Notes under the pieces: model-generated | What the model was told of the DNA's origin: nothing | Database searches by the model: none | What the model saw: only the letters and a program-made list of their open reading frames with translations | Source: Desulfatibacillum aliphaticivorans DSM 15576 | GTDB lineage: Bacteria > Desulfobacterota > Desulfobacteria > Desulfobacterales > Desulfatibacillaceae | Assembly (NCBI RefSeq): GCF_000429905.1 | Contig: NZ_AUCT01000002.1 | Coordinates: 248,001 to 312,000 of the forward strand | Length of the DNA stretch: 64,000 nt | Direction: 5' to 3' | In this document: positions 1 to 8,541 of the stretch, piece by piece | How the letters are laid out: each line of letters starts with the position of its first letter | How positions within the stretch are numbered: position 1 is the stretch's first letter | Program-made: the position numbers and the translations under genes

Positions 1-1566
1 AAAAAGTCAACGGCTCCGCCCGCAGGGGAGGATGAGAAAACTTTCCCCGTTAAGGCGATAAGCTACGACAACACCTCCGGCAGCGACAGCCTGAGCCTGA
101 CCGAAGTTTCCGGCGCCATTGAAGGGACAGGGCTGACCGTGGATGTCGTCGCCATGGACGCCTGCCTCATGGGCATGGTGGAAGTGGCTTACGAGTTGAG
201 GAATGTCGCCCGCTATTTCGTGGCGTCAGGCGACAACGTCAGCGCCAAAGGCTTTGATTACGCGGATATAGGCCAGAGGCTAACGGCGGACAATGCTCCC
301 GACGCCCGATCCCTTGCTTCGGCGCTTGTCGACTCTTACGAGAATTTTTACGGCTCATACGACTACATGGCAACCCTTTCCGCCTGGGACCTGACCCTTA
401 TGGCGCCTTTTTTCAGCGCCCTGGAAAACTTCTCCTCCGTCCTGCTGGAAAAAATGGACCTAATCCCTTTTGCTGAAAGGGCCGATTTCTACCTTGCAAC
501 CGAAAATATGATCCAGGGCCCCCTCTATTTGGACCTGGGCTCCCTGGCTTACCACGCCCAACAGGAAATCTCGGACGCTCAAGTGATTTCCGCAGCGGCG
601 GATTTGGAAAGCCAGGTGCTTGGAGCCGCTTGCGTCAACTATTTCGTCCATGACGGCTATTACGGCAGTTACAAATACACGGACAAAACCAGCATGCGGG
701 GACTGACAATCTATTTGCCTCCTCCGGATTACTGGGATCACAGTTACACCTATCCCCAGGTATTGAGTTTTACGGACCTTTCATGGAACCAAACCGTTCG
801 TCTGTTATTGGACTCAACGCCTCCTGCTGCGGAAAATTCTTTGGAATGGGCAAAGGCCCCCTACGCTGTCAACGAGTCATCCATTGCCATGGAGTCCTTT
901 TCCGCTGTCGATCAATGGGAAAACCCCGTCTATTATCAATTTTCGTTCACCCAAAGCCCCACCGGCGGGACGGGCGGAAACGATTCGGACAGCCGATACG
1001 AGTCCACGGCCTATACGGATGACGGCCTGGAGCCCAACCATCAATACTGCTACACGGTCTACGCTTATGACGGGGCAGGAAACCCGACTGAAACGATCGC
1101 TGAGGCTTGCGCAGTCACCCTGGCTCTGGCGCCGGGAGCAGGCGCCTTGCAACCAAAAGGCTGCGACAAAATTGAGGCCGCCTGGGACACAGGGGGCAAC
1201 CCGGAAGGCACGGAGTATTTTTGCGAAAACATAACCACTGGAGAAGCCTCGGGCTGGACCGCGGACGCCCAATGGACCAGCAGCGGACTTGCGACCAAAA
1301 ACGCTTATACCTTCCGCGTCAAAGCCAGAAACTCCGAATATGTAGAGACGGACTGGGTGAGCCTGGGCGATTGCGAAACCGGGGTGTGTCACGGGGACGC
1401 CAATGCAGACGGCGCCCTTAGCCTGGCTGACGCCATAGTATGCCTGCAGGTTGTTGCGGGCTTAGAGCCCGTAGGCTTGGATAAAAGCGCCGCAATTGAC
1501 GCACTGCAGCAAATCGGGCTTGACGAAGCCCTGTATATTTTGCAAATTGAGGGCGAATCCAGATAG
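1..1566 (+). CDS. Clostripain-family (C11) cysteine protease, 5'-truncated, with dockerin-like C-terminus
   Basis: The reading frame is open from base 1, so the gene begins before the window; the GTG at 139 is only an internal codon. The segment V-x-AMDACLMGMVEVAYEL (about 139-200) matches the region of C11 peptidases that carries the catalytic Cys (TGC at 163-165). The catalytic His would lie upstream, outside the window. After the protease part (to about base 780) come Cys-containing fibronectin-III-like segments (about 800-1380, with the pattern 'Y-x-YTVYAYDGAGN' and 'AYTFRVKARN'). The C-terminus has one good Ca-loop/dockerin-type repeat (GDANADGALSLADAIVCLQ) and a weaker second half. I infer an exported, surface or secreted protease. 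The downstream lipoprotein-like amidohydrolase starts 30 bases later and may be co-transcribed. The C11 assignment is fairly secure; the substrate is unknown. Confidence 0.8.
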   Translation, partial: KKSTAPPAGEDEKTFPVKAISYDNTSGSDSLSLTEVSGAIEGTGLTVDVVAMDACLMGMVEVAYELRNVARYFVASGDNVSAKGFDYADIGQRLTADNAPDARSLASALVDSYENFYGSYDYMATLSAWDLTLMAPFFSALENFSSVLLEKMDLIPFAERADFYLATENMIQGPLYLDLGSLAYHAQQEISDAQVISAAADLESQVLGAACVNYFVHDGYYGSYKYTDKTSMRGLTIYLPPPDYWDHSYTYPQVLSFTDLSWNQTVRLLLDSTPPAAENSLEWAKAPYAVNESSIAMESFSAVDQWENPVYYQFSFTQSPTGGTGGNDSDSRYESTAYTDDGLEPNHQYCYTVYAYDGAGNPTETIAEACAVTLALAPGAGALQPKGCDKIEAAWDTGGNPEGTEYFCENITTGEASGWTADAQWTSSGLATKNAYTFRVKARNSEYVETDWVSLGDCETGVCHGDANADGALSLADAIVCLQVVAGLEPVGLDKSAAIDALQQIGLDEALYILQIEGESR

Positions 1567-1596
1567 GGAGGGTTTAATCTTTTACGGAGGGGAAAA

Positions 1597-3084
1597 ATGA
1601 ATCGCCGTCAATTTCTGGCCGTATCTTCGGCCGTCAGCAGCGCCTTACTGCTGGGATCCTGCGCATCAACCACCAATCGCTACCAATTGCCCGAAGCCCT
1701 GGTGAAGCCGGACGAAAAACTGGCCTTGACCAATCTTTCCATAGTGGACGTTCAAACCGGGACGATCCGCCGGGAAAACTGCATCCTGATTCAGCAGGGA
1801 CGCATCGCCGAACTGTACACCAAGGAAGACTGGCCTTCCGTGCAGGCGGACAAGGAAATTGACCTGCAAGGCGGCTACGTCATGCCCGGGCTCATCAATG
1901 CACACTGCCACATGACGGCGCCTTGCAGCATCGCCGTCAGTCCGGCGGCTTTGTTTTCGTACAAACGCCAGGTGGAAAGAAACGCCGAGGAATGCATCAA
2001 GCATGGAGTCACCACGGTCAGGGATATGCTTTCCGTGGCGGATTGGGTTTCCGGCGTCCAATGGCTCCAGGAACGCATGGACAGGGGCAAAATCGCCGGC
2101 CCCCGGATTATGAGATCCGTGGCCATAGACATTAACAACGGCTACGGGGACATGCTCACCAATTTCTCCACCTGGGAATCCTGGCACAACGTGGGCAGCA
2201 TCAAGGAAGCCAGAAAGGCCGTGCGATCCTCAGCCGCCGGAGGCGCCGACGCAATCAAACTGTTCCAGCAGGAAACCAAGCTCCTGCTGCCCTGCAACGA
2301 CCTGCCCCTCATGGACAAGGAAATGGTTGCCGCCGTCTGCGACGAAGCAGCCAAATGCGGCCTGCCGGTAGCCATGCATCATATGGAGATCGGCGGCCTG
2401 GGCAAAGGCCTGTACGGCGGGGTGAACACCCTGGAGCACATGGTGTGCGACGCCCCCGTCCCGGACGAAGCCTTGGAGAAACTTATCTCCCAAGGGACTT
2501 ATGTCGTCCCGACAATCAGCATTCCTTACGGTTACGTTTTCCCCGTAAGGGGGGACGAAAACTGGGGTACGGAAAGCACAGCCTTTTACAATAACCTGAG
2601 AAGCGACACCTTGCAGGGCTTTTTGGGTGAATTCTGCGAACCCGTGTTCGTAGAGGGCGGCATGGATTTTTGCCGCAAGTTTTCCGATCCCGACTCCTAC
2701 GAAAAGCATCACCTCATCCCTTGGCTGTGCCCTTCCATATTCAATGCATACGCCAACCAGGGCGTGGCCAATATCAGGGCTCTGTATGAAGCGGGGGTCA
2801 AAATGGGCTGCGGAAACGACGGCGGCGTGCCGTTCGTCTTTCCCGGAAACCTCGGGTTTGAAATGGTCCTTTTGGAAGAGGCTGGGTTGCAAACCGCAGA
2901 CATCCTGAAAATGGCGACCATAAACAACGCCCACATTATTGGCATGGAAAACGATCTGGGAACCGTGGAAAGCCCCAAAATTGCTGACTTGGCGGTTTTC
3001 CCAGATAATCCTCTGAAAACAGCCTCAAACGCCCTCAAGCCTTCCATGGTTTTGCAGGCGGGCAGGGTGGTTTTTCAGGCATAA
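1597..3084 (+). CDS. Amidohydrolase-superfamily metal-dependent hydrolase, probable lipoprotein
   Basis: A 495-residue protein preceded by GGAGG six bases before ATG. The N-terminus MNRRQFLAVSSAVSSALLLGSC combines an RR-x-F (Tat-like) motif with a lipobox ending at Cys22, so it is probably exported and lipid-anchored. The body has the amidohydrolase TIM-barrel signature: 'GGYVMPGLINAHCH' with metal-binding His103 and His105, a DAIKLF segment that would supply the bridging Lys, MHHME for the next His ligands, and GNDGG for the catalytic Asp. The C-terminal 'GTVESPKIADLAVF' is typical of imidazolonepropionase- or prolidase-like members. Substrate cannot be read from the sequence; cyclic amides or peptidic carboxamides are typical. 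A hairpin follows at 3106. Confidence 0.88.
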   Translation: MNRRQFLAVSSAVSSALLLGSCASTTNRYQLPEALVKPDEKLALTNLSIVDVQTGTIRRENCILIQQGRIAELYTKEDWPSVQADKEIDLQGGYVMPGLINAHCHMTAPCSIAVSPAALFSYKRQVERNAEECIKHGVTTVRDMLSVADWVSGVQWLQERMDRGKIAGPRIMRSVAIDINNGYGDMLTNFSTWESWHNVGSIKEARKAVRSSAAGGADAIKLFQQETKLLLPCNDLPLMDKEMVAAVCDEAAKCGLPVAMHHMEIGGLGKGLYGGVNTLEHMVCDAPVPDEALEKLISQGTYVVPTISIPYGYVFPVRGDENWGTESTAFYNNLRSDTLQGFLGEFCEPVFVEGGMDFCRKFSDPDSYEKHHLIPWLCPSIFNAYANQGVANIRALYEAGVKMGCGNDGGVPFVFPGNLGFEMVLLEEAGLQTADILKMATINNAHIIGMENDLGTVESPKIADLAVFPDNPLKTASNALKPSMVLQAGRVVFQA

Positions 3085-3105
3085 GATTCCACAAAGCCCA
3101 AAAAA

Positions 3106-3139
3106 GGGCGCCTCCCTTGCCCGGAGACGCCCCTTTTCA
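3106..3139 (+). terminator. Hairpin after amidohydrolase gene
   Basis: GGGCGcCTCC (3106-3115) pairs with GGAGaCGCCC (3123-3132) with one internal mismatch, followed by CTTTT. It lies 22 bases after the stop codon and fits a rho-independent terminator. Confidence 0.6.
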
Positions 3140-3283
3140 GCCGTGTTTATTTCATTGTTTCATGCAGATGTCTGGTGTGAGTTTTTTCATACCGGGGCCT
3201 CAATTTTTTAATTGCCAAGGATACTCGGGATACTTTATACTTTGTCCACGCTTTACAAGAGGGTGTTCGAGGTCTTTGCTTTT

Positions 3284-3313
3284 GGAATCCGGGCGATAAC
3301 AAGCCGGGATTCC
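3284..3313. repeat. REP-like imperfect palindrome
   Basis: GGAATCCGG (3284-3292) and CCGGGATTCC (3304-3313) form an imperfect inverted repeat around a short loop in the convergent gap between the amidohydrolase and the methyltransferase. It resembles dispersed extragenic palindromes, but only one copy is seen in the window. Confidence 0.35.
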
Positions 3314-3340
3314 TTTGTCCTGATTACGGCAAAATATTCT

Positions 3341-3388
3341 CCGGTCAATCCCCATTGGTTAAACCAAAGTGGATTGACCGGTTTTTTT
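3341..3388 (+). terminator. Strong rho-independent terminator between convergent genes
   Basis: CCGGTCAATCC (3341-3351) pairs perfectly with GGATTGACCGG (3371-3381), with a nested TTGGTT/AACCAA stem, and seven T follow (3382-3388). It terminates plus-strand transcription and abuts the stop codon of the minus-strand methyltransferase. On the minus strand it lacks a good T-run. Confidence 0.8.
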
Positions 3389-4193
3389 ATTGTTTGACGG
3401 CGCTCATGATAATCCACCGCCGGGCGTCATGATGGCAATGAATTCCTGAAAAACCCTTCCGCTCCAAGGTTTGGGACAGCGCATCGGAGGTAAATCCCCG
3501 AAAGCCCATGCTGCGTGTATACTTTTCCCTGACGGCCCCCAGCAATCCATGTCCCCTGCGGACCGCCGCCACGGTAAAGCAGCCTCCGGGCGCTAAAACC
3601 CGGCCGACCTCCTCCAAAGCCTTGTCCGGGTCCGGGAACAAGTGCAACGCCCCGCAGCAATTGACCGCTTCAAAACTCTCATCTTCAAAGGGCAGGTCCA
3701 ACGCACTGGCCCGAACATAAACCACGTTGTCCAGGCCCTGCTTTTTCGCCCGGGCGGCGCCCCAGCGCAGCATGGGAGCGGAGAGATCCAGGCCCACAAC
3801 CCTGCCCTTGCCCATGGTCCTTGCGAAGGCCCGCGTATAGATGCCCGGACCGCAAGCCAGGTCCAGCACCGAGTCGGCGTTGGCTATGTTGGCCGCCCCG
3901 GATATGAGCTTCGCTTCCTTGTTAAAGGAAATCCCCAGGATTATGGCCGCAGCCAGGCTTTTGCGCCATAACCGGCTTTCGTAGATGTTGACGATGGCGG
4001 GCGACTCCATAAAAAACTGGGCCGCGGTTTTACTCAAATGGAGCTCCGGGACCAAATCCGCGAACCCGTCCCTGATAGGGTATCGCTCGCCGCATACCTT
4101 GCAGGTGAAAAAGTCCTTTTCGTCCCGATTGACGGAACAATAGCCCCCCTTGCACGAAGGACAACGAACCAGGTTTTCCGTAATCCTTTCCAT
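3387..4193 (-). CDS. Class I SAM-dependent methyltransferase with N-terminal zinc-ribbon (Trm112-like)
   Basis: I place the start at 4193 (MERITENLVRCPSCKG), where AGGAGGGGGT sits immediately upstream; a longer open frame to 4304 would run through the ahcY terminator. The 268-residue product begins with a Cys4 zinc ribbon (CPSCKGGY...CKVCGERYP) of the Trm112/YcaR type. A methyltransferase-11 Rossmann domain follows: 'VLDLACGPGIYTRAFA' is motif I (SAM binding), 'GLDLSAPML' motif II, 'LPFEDESFEAVNCCGALHLFPDPDKAL' motifs IV-V. This architecture is common in small-molecule or quinone/lipid methyltransferases. The methyl acceptor cannot be told. Lying downstream of ahcY and metK, it shares a strand with the SAM cycle genes but is separated from them by a terminator. 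Confidence 0.8.
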   Translation of the reverse strand: MERITENLVRCPSCKGGYCSVNRDEKDFFTCKVCGERYPIRDGFADLVPELHLSKTAAQFFMESPAIVNIYESRLWRKSLAAAIILGISFNKEAKLISGAANIANADSVLDLACGPGIYTRAFARTMGKGRVVGLDLSAPMLRWGAARAKKQGLDNVVYVRASALDLPFEDESFEAVNCCGALHLFPDPDKALEEVGRVLAPGGCFTVAAVRRGHGLLGAVREKYTRSMGFRGFTSDALSQTLERKGFSGIHCHHDARRWIIMSAVKQ

Positions 4194-4216
4194 ACCCCCT
4201 CCTATTTCCGATAAAA

Positions 4217-4252
4217 ATGAAAAAACCCGGAAGGCAGGCGGCCTTCCGGGTG
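4217..4252 (-). terminator. Terminator of the metK-ahcY operon
   Basis: Read on the minus strand, CCCGGAAGGC...GCCTTCCGGG is followed by TTTTTTC. It lies about 75 bases after the ahcY stop and just before the ribosome site of the methyltransferase gene. Confidence 0.75.
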
Positions 4253-4286
4253 AATCTGCGGCTTGAACGGCCGATATGCTGAGATG

Positions 4287-4328
4287 CTCCGGCCTGCAGG
4301 ACATTGCAGGCCGGAGATTTTTCTTTTT
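4287..4328. terminator. Second hairpin after ahcY
   Basis: CTCCGGCCTGCA and TGCAGGCCGGAG form a perfect 12-bp stem with a 6-base loop directly after the ahcY stop. The T-rich tract (ATTTTTCTTTTT) is on the plus-strand side only, so as a terminator it would act on antisense transcription. On the minus strand it may protect the mRNA 3' end. Confidence 0.5.
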
Positions 4329-5736
4329 AATAGCGGTAAATGTCCGACTTGAAAGGACCTTCCACGGGCACGCCGATGTAATCGGCCTGATCCGGGGTCA
4401 GGGTGGTCAGCTTGGCGCCCAGTTTGTCCAGGTGCAGACGGGCCACTTCCTCGTCCAACTGCTTGCTCAGGCAGGTAACCCCAATTTCTCCGGGATTCTG
4501 CCACAGATCGATTTGAGCCAAGGTCTGATTGGTGAAGGAAGAGCTCATGACAAAGCTGGGATGCCCGGTTGCGCAGCCCAGGTTAACAAGGCGGCCTTCG
4601 GCCAGGATATAAATGCAGTGTCCGTCAGGGAACACCCACTTGTCCACCTGGGGCTTGATATTGATTTTTTCCACCCCGGGCCAGTTACTGAGTTTGTCCA
4701 TTTGAATTTCGTTATCAAAATGGCCGATGTTGCACACAATGGCCTGATCTTTCATTTTGGACATATGCTCGGCGGTGATGATGTCCTTGTTGCCCGTGCA
4801 GGTGACATAGATGTCAGTATACGCAAGGGCGTCTTCAATGGTGACCACCTGGAAGCCGGCCATGCATGCCTGAAGCGCGCAGATGGGATCGATTTCGGTC
4901 ACGCTCACCCGGGCGTTCTGGCCGGCCAGGGATTCGGCCGAGCCTTTGCCCACGTCGCCGTATCCGCAAATCAGGGCGTTCTTGCCGGAAACCATGACGT
5001 CCGTGGCTCTCTTGATGCCGTCCACCAGGGACTCGCGGCAGCCGTAGATGTTGTCGAACTTGCTTTTGGTCACCGAATCGTTGACGTTGATGGCCCGGGT
5101 CAAAAGCTCGCCCCTTGCCTGCATCTGATAAAGACGGTTGACGCCGGTGGTGGTTTCTTCGGAAACGCCTTTCCATTCGGCGGCCACTTTATGCCAGAAC
5201 TGAGGATCTTCCTTAAGAGTGGCTTTCAGTACGTCGTTAATGCACTGGAGTTCATGAACGTCCGTGGGTTCATCCAGAATAGAGGCGTCATTTTCAGCCG
5301 CATATCCCCTGTGAATCAGCAAGGTGGCGTCCCCGCCGTCGTCCACAATCAGGTTGGGGCCTGTTCCGTCAGGCCAGGTCAGGGCCTGTTTGGTGCACCA
5401 CCAATACTCTTCCAGGGTTTCGCCTTTCCATGCAAAAACAGGAACGCCGGCCTTGGCGATGGCCGCCGCGGCGTGGTCCTGGGTGGAGAAAATGTTGCAG
5501 GAGGCCCAGCGCACATCCGCACCCAGTTCTACCAGGGTTTCAATAAGAACGGCGGTCTGAATGGTCATATGCAGGCTTCCGCTGATTTTGGCGCCCTTCA
5601 GGGGCTTTTGGGGGCCGTATTTCTCACGAGTGGCCATCAACCCGGGCATCTCATGCTCGGCGATTTCCAGTTCACGGCGTCCAAAATCAGCCAGGCCAAT
5701 GTCCGCGACCTTGTATTTCAGTGCAGAGTCAGTCAT
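4327..5736 (-). CDS. ahcY: S-adenosylhomocysteinase
   Basis: A 469-residue protein, the usual length for the bacterial form with the ~40-residue insertion. It reversibly hydrolyses S-adenosylhomocysteine to adenosine and homocysteine, relieving product inhibition of methyltransferases. Recognisable blocks: KVADIGLADFGRRELEIAEHEMPGLM at the N-terminus, SGSLHMTIQTAVLIETL, the substrate-binding 'DDGGDAT', the NAD-binding GYGDVGKGSAESL, and the C-terminal SDIYRY, whose Lys/Tyr close the NAD site of the neighbouring subunit. AGGAG lies six bases before ATG. It sits 100 bases downstream of metK on the same strand, an obvious SAM-cycle operon. Confidence 0.98.
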   Translation of the reverse strand: MTDSALKYKVADIGLADFGRRELEIAEHEMPGLMATREKYGPQKPLKGAKISGSLHMTIQTAVLIETLVELGADVRWASCNIFSTQDHAAAAIAKAGVPVFAWKGETLEEYWWCTKQALTWPDGTGPNLIVDDGGDATLLIHRGYAAENDASILDEPTDVHELQCINDVLKATLKEDPQFWHKVAAEWKGVSEETTTGVNRLYQMQARGELLTRAINVNDSVTKSKFDNIYGCRESLVDGIKRATDVMVSGKNALICGYGDVGKGSAESLAGQNARVSVTEIDPICALQACMAGFQVVTIEDALAYTDIYVTCTGNKDIITAEHMSKMKDQAIVCNIGHFDNEIQMDKLSNWPGVEKINIKPQVDKWVFPDGHCIYILAEGRLVNLGCATGHPSFVMSSSFTNQTLAQIDLWQNPGEIGVTCLSKQLDEEVARLHLDKLGAKLTTLTPDQADYIGVPVEGPFKSDIYRY

Positions 5737-5835
5737 TTAAGGCTCCTGTAATTCTATATAATGTTCTTTGGGAAGCGAAACCCGGCGCCCGTTCGGCTAT
5801 GCCGCGTTTCGCCGCGAAAATTTATAATATAAGAC

Positions 5836-7017
5836 CTAAAGCGCATTTTGCAAGGATTGCACCTTATTGGTCTTTTCCCAGGGAAAGATTTCCCGGCCGA
5901 AATGCCCGTATCTCGCCGACCTCTGGTAAGACCATCCGTTGGGATGAAGCAAGTCCAAGTCCTTGATGATTCCGGCGGGCCTGAAATCGAAAATCTCCCC
6001 GGATTCCAGCACGGCCTGGAGCTTCTCCTCGGAAACCTTGCCGGTGCCGTAGGTGTCCACGTTAATGCTCATGGGCTTGGCCACGCCAATGGCGTAAGCC
6101 ACCTGAATTTCGCATTTGTCGGCCAGGCCCGCGGCCACGATGTTTTTTGCGGCGTAACGGGAGTAATAGGCTGCAGAACGGTCCACCTTGGAGGGATCCT
6201 TTCCGGAAAAAGCGCCGCCCCCATGGCTGCCTACGCCGCCGTACGTGTCCACGATAATCTTCCGGCCGGTCAGTCCTGCGTCGGCCCAGGGGCCTCCCAG
6301 GGTAAACTTGCCGGTGGGGTTGATGTAATACAAAGTGTCGGCGCGCAGCAGACCGGTGGGCTCCAGCAGTTCCTGCACTTCATTCACAATGTCCTCCCGG
6401 ATCTGGTCCAGGGACACGTCGTCGGTCTGATGCGAAACCACGACGCTGGTGATGTACTCCGGCTTGCCGTCTTTATATTTGACCGATACCTGAGACTTGG
6501 AATCCGGCCTTAAATAGGCCAGCTTGCCGGATTTCCTGACGGTTTCCAGATGGCGCAAAATCCGGTGGGAAAAGGCAATGGGCGTAGGCATAAGCTCAGG
6601 GGTTTCGTTGGTGGCGTAGCCGAACATCATGCCCTGGTCGCCGGCGCCCTGTTCGGCGAAAAGCCCTTCCCCTTCCGTCACGCCCTGGGAGATGTCCGGG
6701 GACTGTCCATGAATATGGGTGCTGTAATGAAAGGCCTGGTCCCAAAAAAGCAGTTCCTCGCGATTGTAGCCGATTTCCCGCACAACATCCCGGGCGATGG
6801 ATTCCGTGTCGATTTCATCCCAAGCCCCGCAGGTGATCTCCCCCGCAGTAATGATGGAATCGTGTGCAGCCATGGTTTCGCAAGCCACCCGGCTTCTGGG
6901 GTCTTTTGACAAACAGGCGTCGAGGATTGCATCGGAAATCTGATCGCAAATTTTATCAGGATGGCCCTCACTCACCGACTCTGAGGTAAAAACATGATCT
7001 GCAGATATTTTACTCAT
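5836..7017 (-). CDS. metK: S-adenosylmethionine synthetase
   Basis: The ATG at 7017 (MSKISADHVFTSESVSEG) is preceded by AGGAGA with 8-base spacing; an upstream in-frame TTG (7035) would overlap that ribosome site. The product is 393 residues, normal for MetK, which makes SAM from methionine and ATP. Visible signatures are SVSEGHPDKICDQISDAILD (ATP/metal), the central domain 'GDQGMMFGYA', and GGGAFSGKDPSKVDRSAAY (the glycine-rich signature with phosphate-binding Lys). It is the first gene of the metK-ahcY pair. Confidence 0.98.
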   Translation of the reverse strand: MSKISADHVFTSESVSEGHPDKICDQISDAILDACLSKDPRSRVACETMAAHDSIITAGEITCGAWDEIDTESIARDVVREIGYNREELLFWDQAFHYSTHIHGQSPDISQGVTEGEGLFAEQGAGDQGMMFGYATNETPELMPTPIAFSHRILRHLETVRKSGKLAYLRPDSKSQVSVKYKDGKPEYITSVVVSHQTDDVSLDQIREDIVNEVQELLEPTGLLRADTLYYINPTGKFTLGGPWADAGLTGRKIIVDTYGGVGSHGGGAFSGKDPSKVDRSAAYYSRYAAKNIVAAGLADKCEIQVAYAIGVAKPMSINVDTYGTGKVSEEKLQAVLESGEIFDFRPAGIIKDLDLLHPNGWSYQRSARYGHFGREIFPWEKTNKVQSLQNAL

Positions 7018-7310
7018 GGACAATTCTCCTAACAATGGACATATTCAGGCAATGGAAGCAACGGGCCAAATAGATGCGCAATCCGCCGGGTGCATTGAAC
7101 ATATCCCTGGAGAAGTTGAACAAGTTGGTCGCTTTGCCGATTAACCTTGCCGGTCCAGTTTTTGGATGACGACAAAAGAGTTTGAATTCACAACAAAACC
7201 GGCGGCATCCGTAACATGATTAGACTCGACTGTCAAGGCGCCCTTCCCCTTTGTTTATGCGCTTAACAAGCCCGGCTTGCGCTATGATTTTCGATGGGGT
7301 AGAATAAACT
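7018..7310. other. Divergent intergenic region between metK and the reductase gene
   Basis: Nearly 300 bases. On the minus strand a TTGACA (rc of about 7229-7234) is followed 17 bases later by a poor -10 (TACGGA), leaving a leader of about 190 bases before metK. I looked for SAM or SAH riboswitch core sequences in this leader and did not see a convincing one. No open frame of note. Confidence 0.3.
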
Positions 7311-8189
7311 ATGGAAAATCTTAAGATACTGATAACCGGCAATCAGGGTCTCTTGGGAACTGAGTGCGTCCGGGTTCTATATCCCACGCATGAAATACAT
7401 GGATTTTCTTCCAATATTTTGGATATTCGTGATAAATCTCAGGTGGAGGGCCGGATTAAGGAAATCAGGCCCGATATTGTTGTCAATTGCGCCGCTTACA
7501 CCAAGGTGGACTCATGCGAAACCCATTTTCAGGACGCCTGGGATGTAAACGCCATCGGACCTGAAAATCTGGCTCGAGCAGTGCGCAAATACGGCGGCTT
7601 CCTGGTCCATATTTCCACGGATTACGTCTTTGACGGCGTGCGAAGCATTCCACACCCATACACCGAGGACGACTCCCCCAACCCCTTATCCGCGTACGGC
7701 AAAAGCAAACTGGCCGGAGAAGAGGCCGTGCGCTCCTTGTGCCCGCTGCACGCCATTGTGAGGACGGCCTGGCTGTACGGCGCTGCAGGCCCGAATTTTC
7801 TGAAAACCATGCTCAGGCTCAGCAAGGAAAACCCCGCCGCCCTCCGCAAGGTGGTGAACGACCAATTCGGCTCCCCCACCTGGGCCTATTCGCTGGCGAA
7901 ACAAATCAAGGTGTTGATCGAATCGGGAGAGACGGGAACCTTCCACGCCACGGACCAGGGCTATTGCACGTGGTATGAGCTGGCCGGGACCTTTCTATCC
8001 CTGATGGACGTGAAGCATAACCTGACTCCTTGCGAAACCAGAGACTACCCCACCCCGGCCCGCAGGCCTTCCAACTCCATCCTGGAAAACCAACGCTTTC
8101 AAGAACTCGGCCTGGATATAATGCCGCCCTGGCAAGACGACCTCAAGGCCTTTGTAAAAGCCAATAAAAAACAATTGATGAAAGAATAA
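7311..8189 (+). CDS. rfbD: dTDP-4-dehydrorhamnose reductase-like SDR (RmlD/RfbD family)
   Basis: A 292-residue extended short-chain dehydrogenase. It shows the NAD(P) fold ILITGNQGLLG at the N-terminus, 'RPDIVVNCAAYTKVDSCE', 'NAIGPENLARA', 'VHISTDYVFDG' and the catalytic YGKSKLAGE. This combination is diagnostic of RmlD, which reduces dTDP-4-keto-L-rhamnose to dTDP-L-rhamnose. No rfbA/B/C neighbours are present, so it may instead act on a related nucleotide sugar. Upstream of the ATG only a weak GGGG is visible as ribosome site. Confidence 0.82.
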   Translation: MENLKILITGNQGLLGTECVRVLYPTHEIHGFSSNILDIRDKSQVEGRIKEIRPDIVVNCAAYTKVDSCETHFQDAWDVNAIGPENLARAVRKYGGFLVHISTDYVFDGVRSIPHPYTEDDSPNPLSAYGKSKLAGEEAVRSLCPLHAIVRTAWLYGAAGPNFLKTMLRLSKENPAALRKVVNDQFGSPTWAYSLAKQIKVLIESGETGTFHATDQGYCTWYELAGTFLSLMDVKHNLTPCETRDYPTPARRPSNSILENQRFQELGLDIMPPWQDDLKAFVKANKKQLMKE

Positions 8190-8195
8190 ACTCCA

Positions 8196-8306
8196 CCTCC
8201 GGCGAACTGCTAACAAGATGAAAAGGCAACAATAACTGCGCCTCCGGCGAACTGCAAAACTGCTTAACAGCCTGCCTCCGGCGGCTTACTTTTTGAAAAA
8301 AGTAAG
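8196..8306. repeat. Short GC-rich repeats and a CTTACTTTTT hairpin after the reductase gene
   Basis: CCTCCGGCGAACTGC occurs at 8196-8210 and 8241-8255, with a partial third copy (GCCTCCGGCGGC) at about 8274. Next to it CTTACTTTTT (8285-8294) and AAAAAGTAAG (8297-8306) form a perfect 10-bp stem with a 2-base loop. The rest of the gap to 8541 shows nothing I can name. Confidence 0.5.
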
Positions 8307-8541
8307 ACAAAAACTTTTCAAATGCGCTTCGCGCAAAGGAAGTGACAGCCCCCCGACATGGGCTGTCCGGGCAATGTTATTTGCCGCGCACGCGTGGAGC
8401 CTCATTCTGAACCGCCCATTCCCAAGGAAACCTCATTTTGTGGGTGGCGCCGGCAAAGCAGTACCTTGCCAGTGTGCGCAGCATATTTTTTTTAACCCTG
8501 TTCCTTCCCTGTAACCTGTAAATCACAGTAAATCTTGTACA

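Noticed and set aside
4276..5751. A 491-codon open frame on the plus strand opposite ahcY
   Set aside because: Antisense to a near-certain ahcY gene with no ribosome site or recognisable domain.
7018..7310. SAM or SAH riboswitch ahead of metK-ahcY
   Set aside because: The leader is long enough and the genes are the expected ones, but I do not see the conserved core sequences or stems of known SAM/SAH riboswitch classes. A covariance-model search (Infernal against Rfam) would decide; a hit above the gathering threshold would overturn this.
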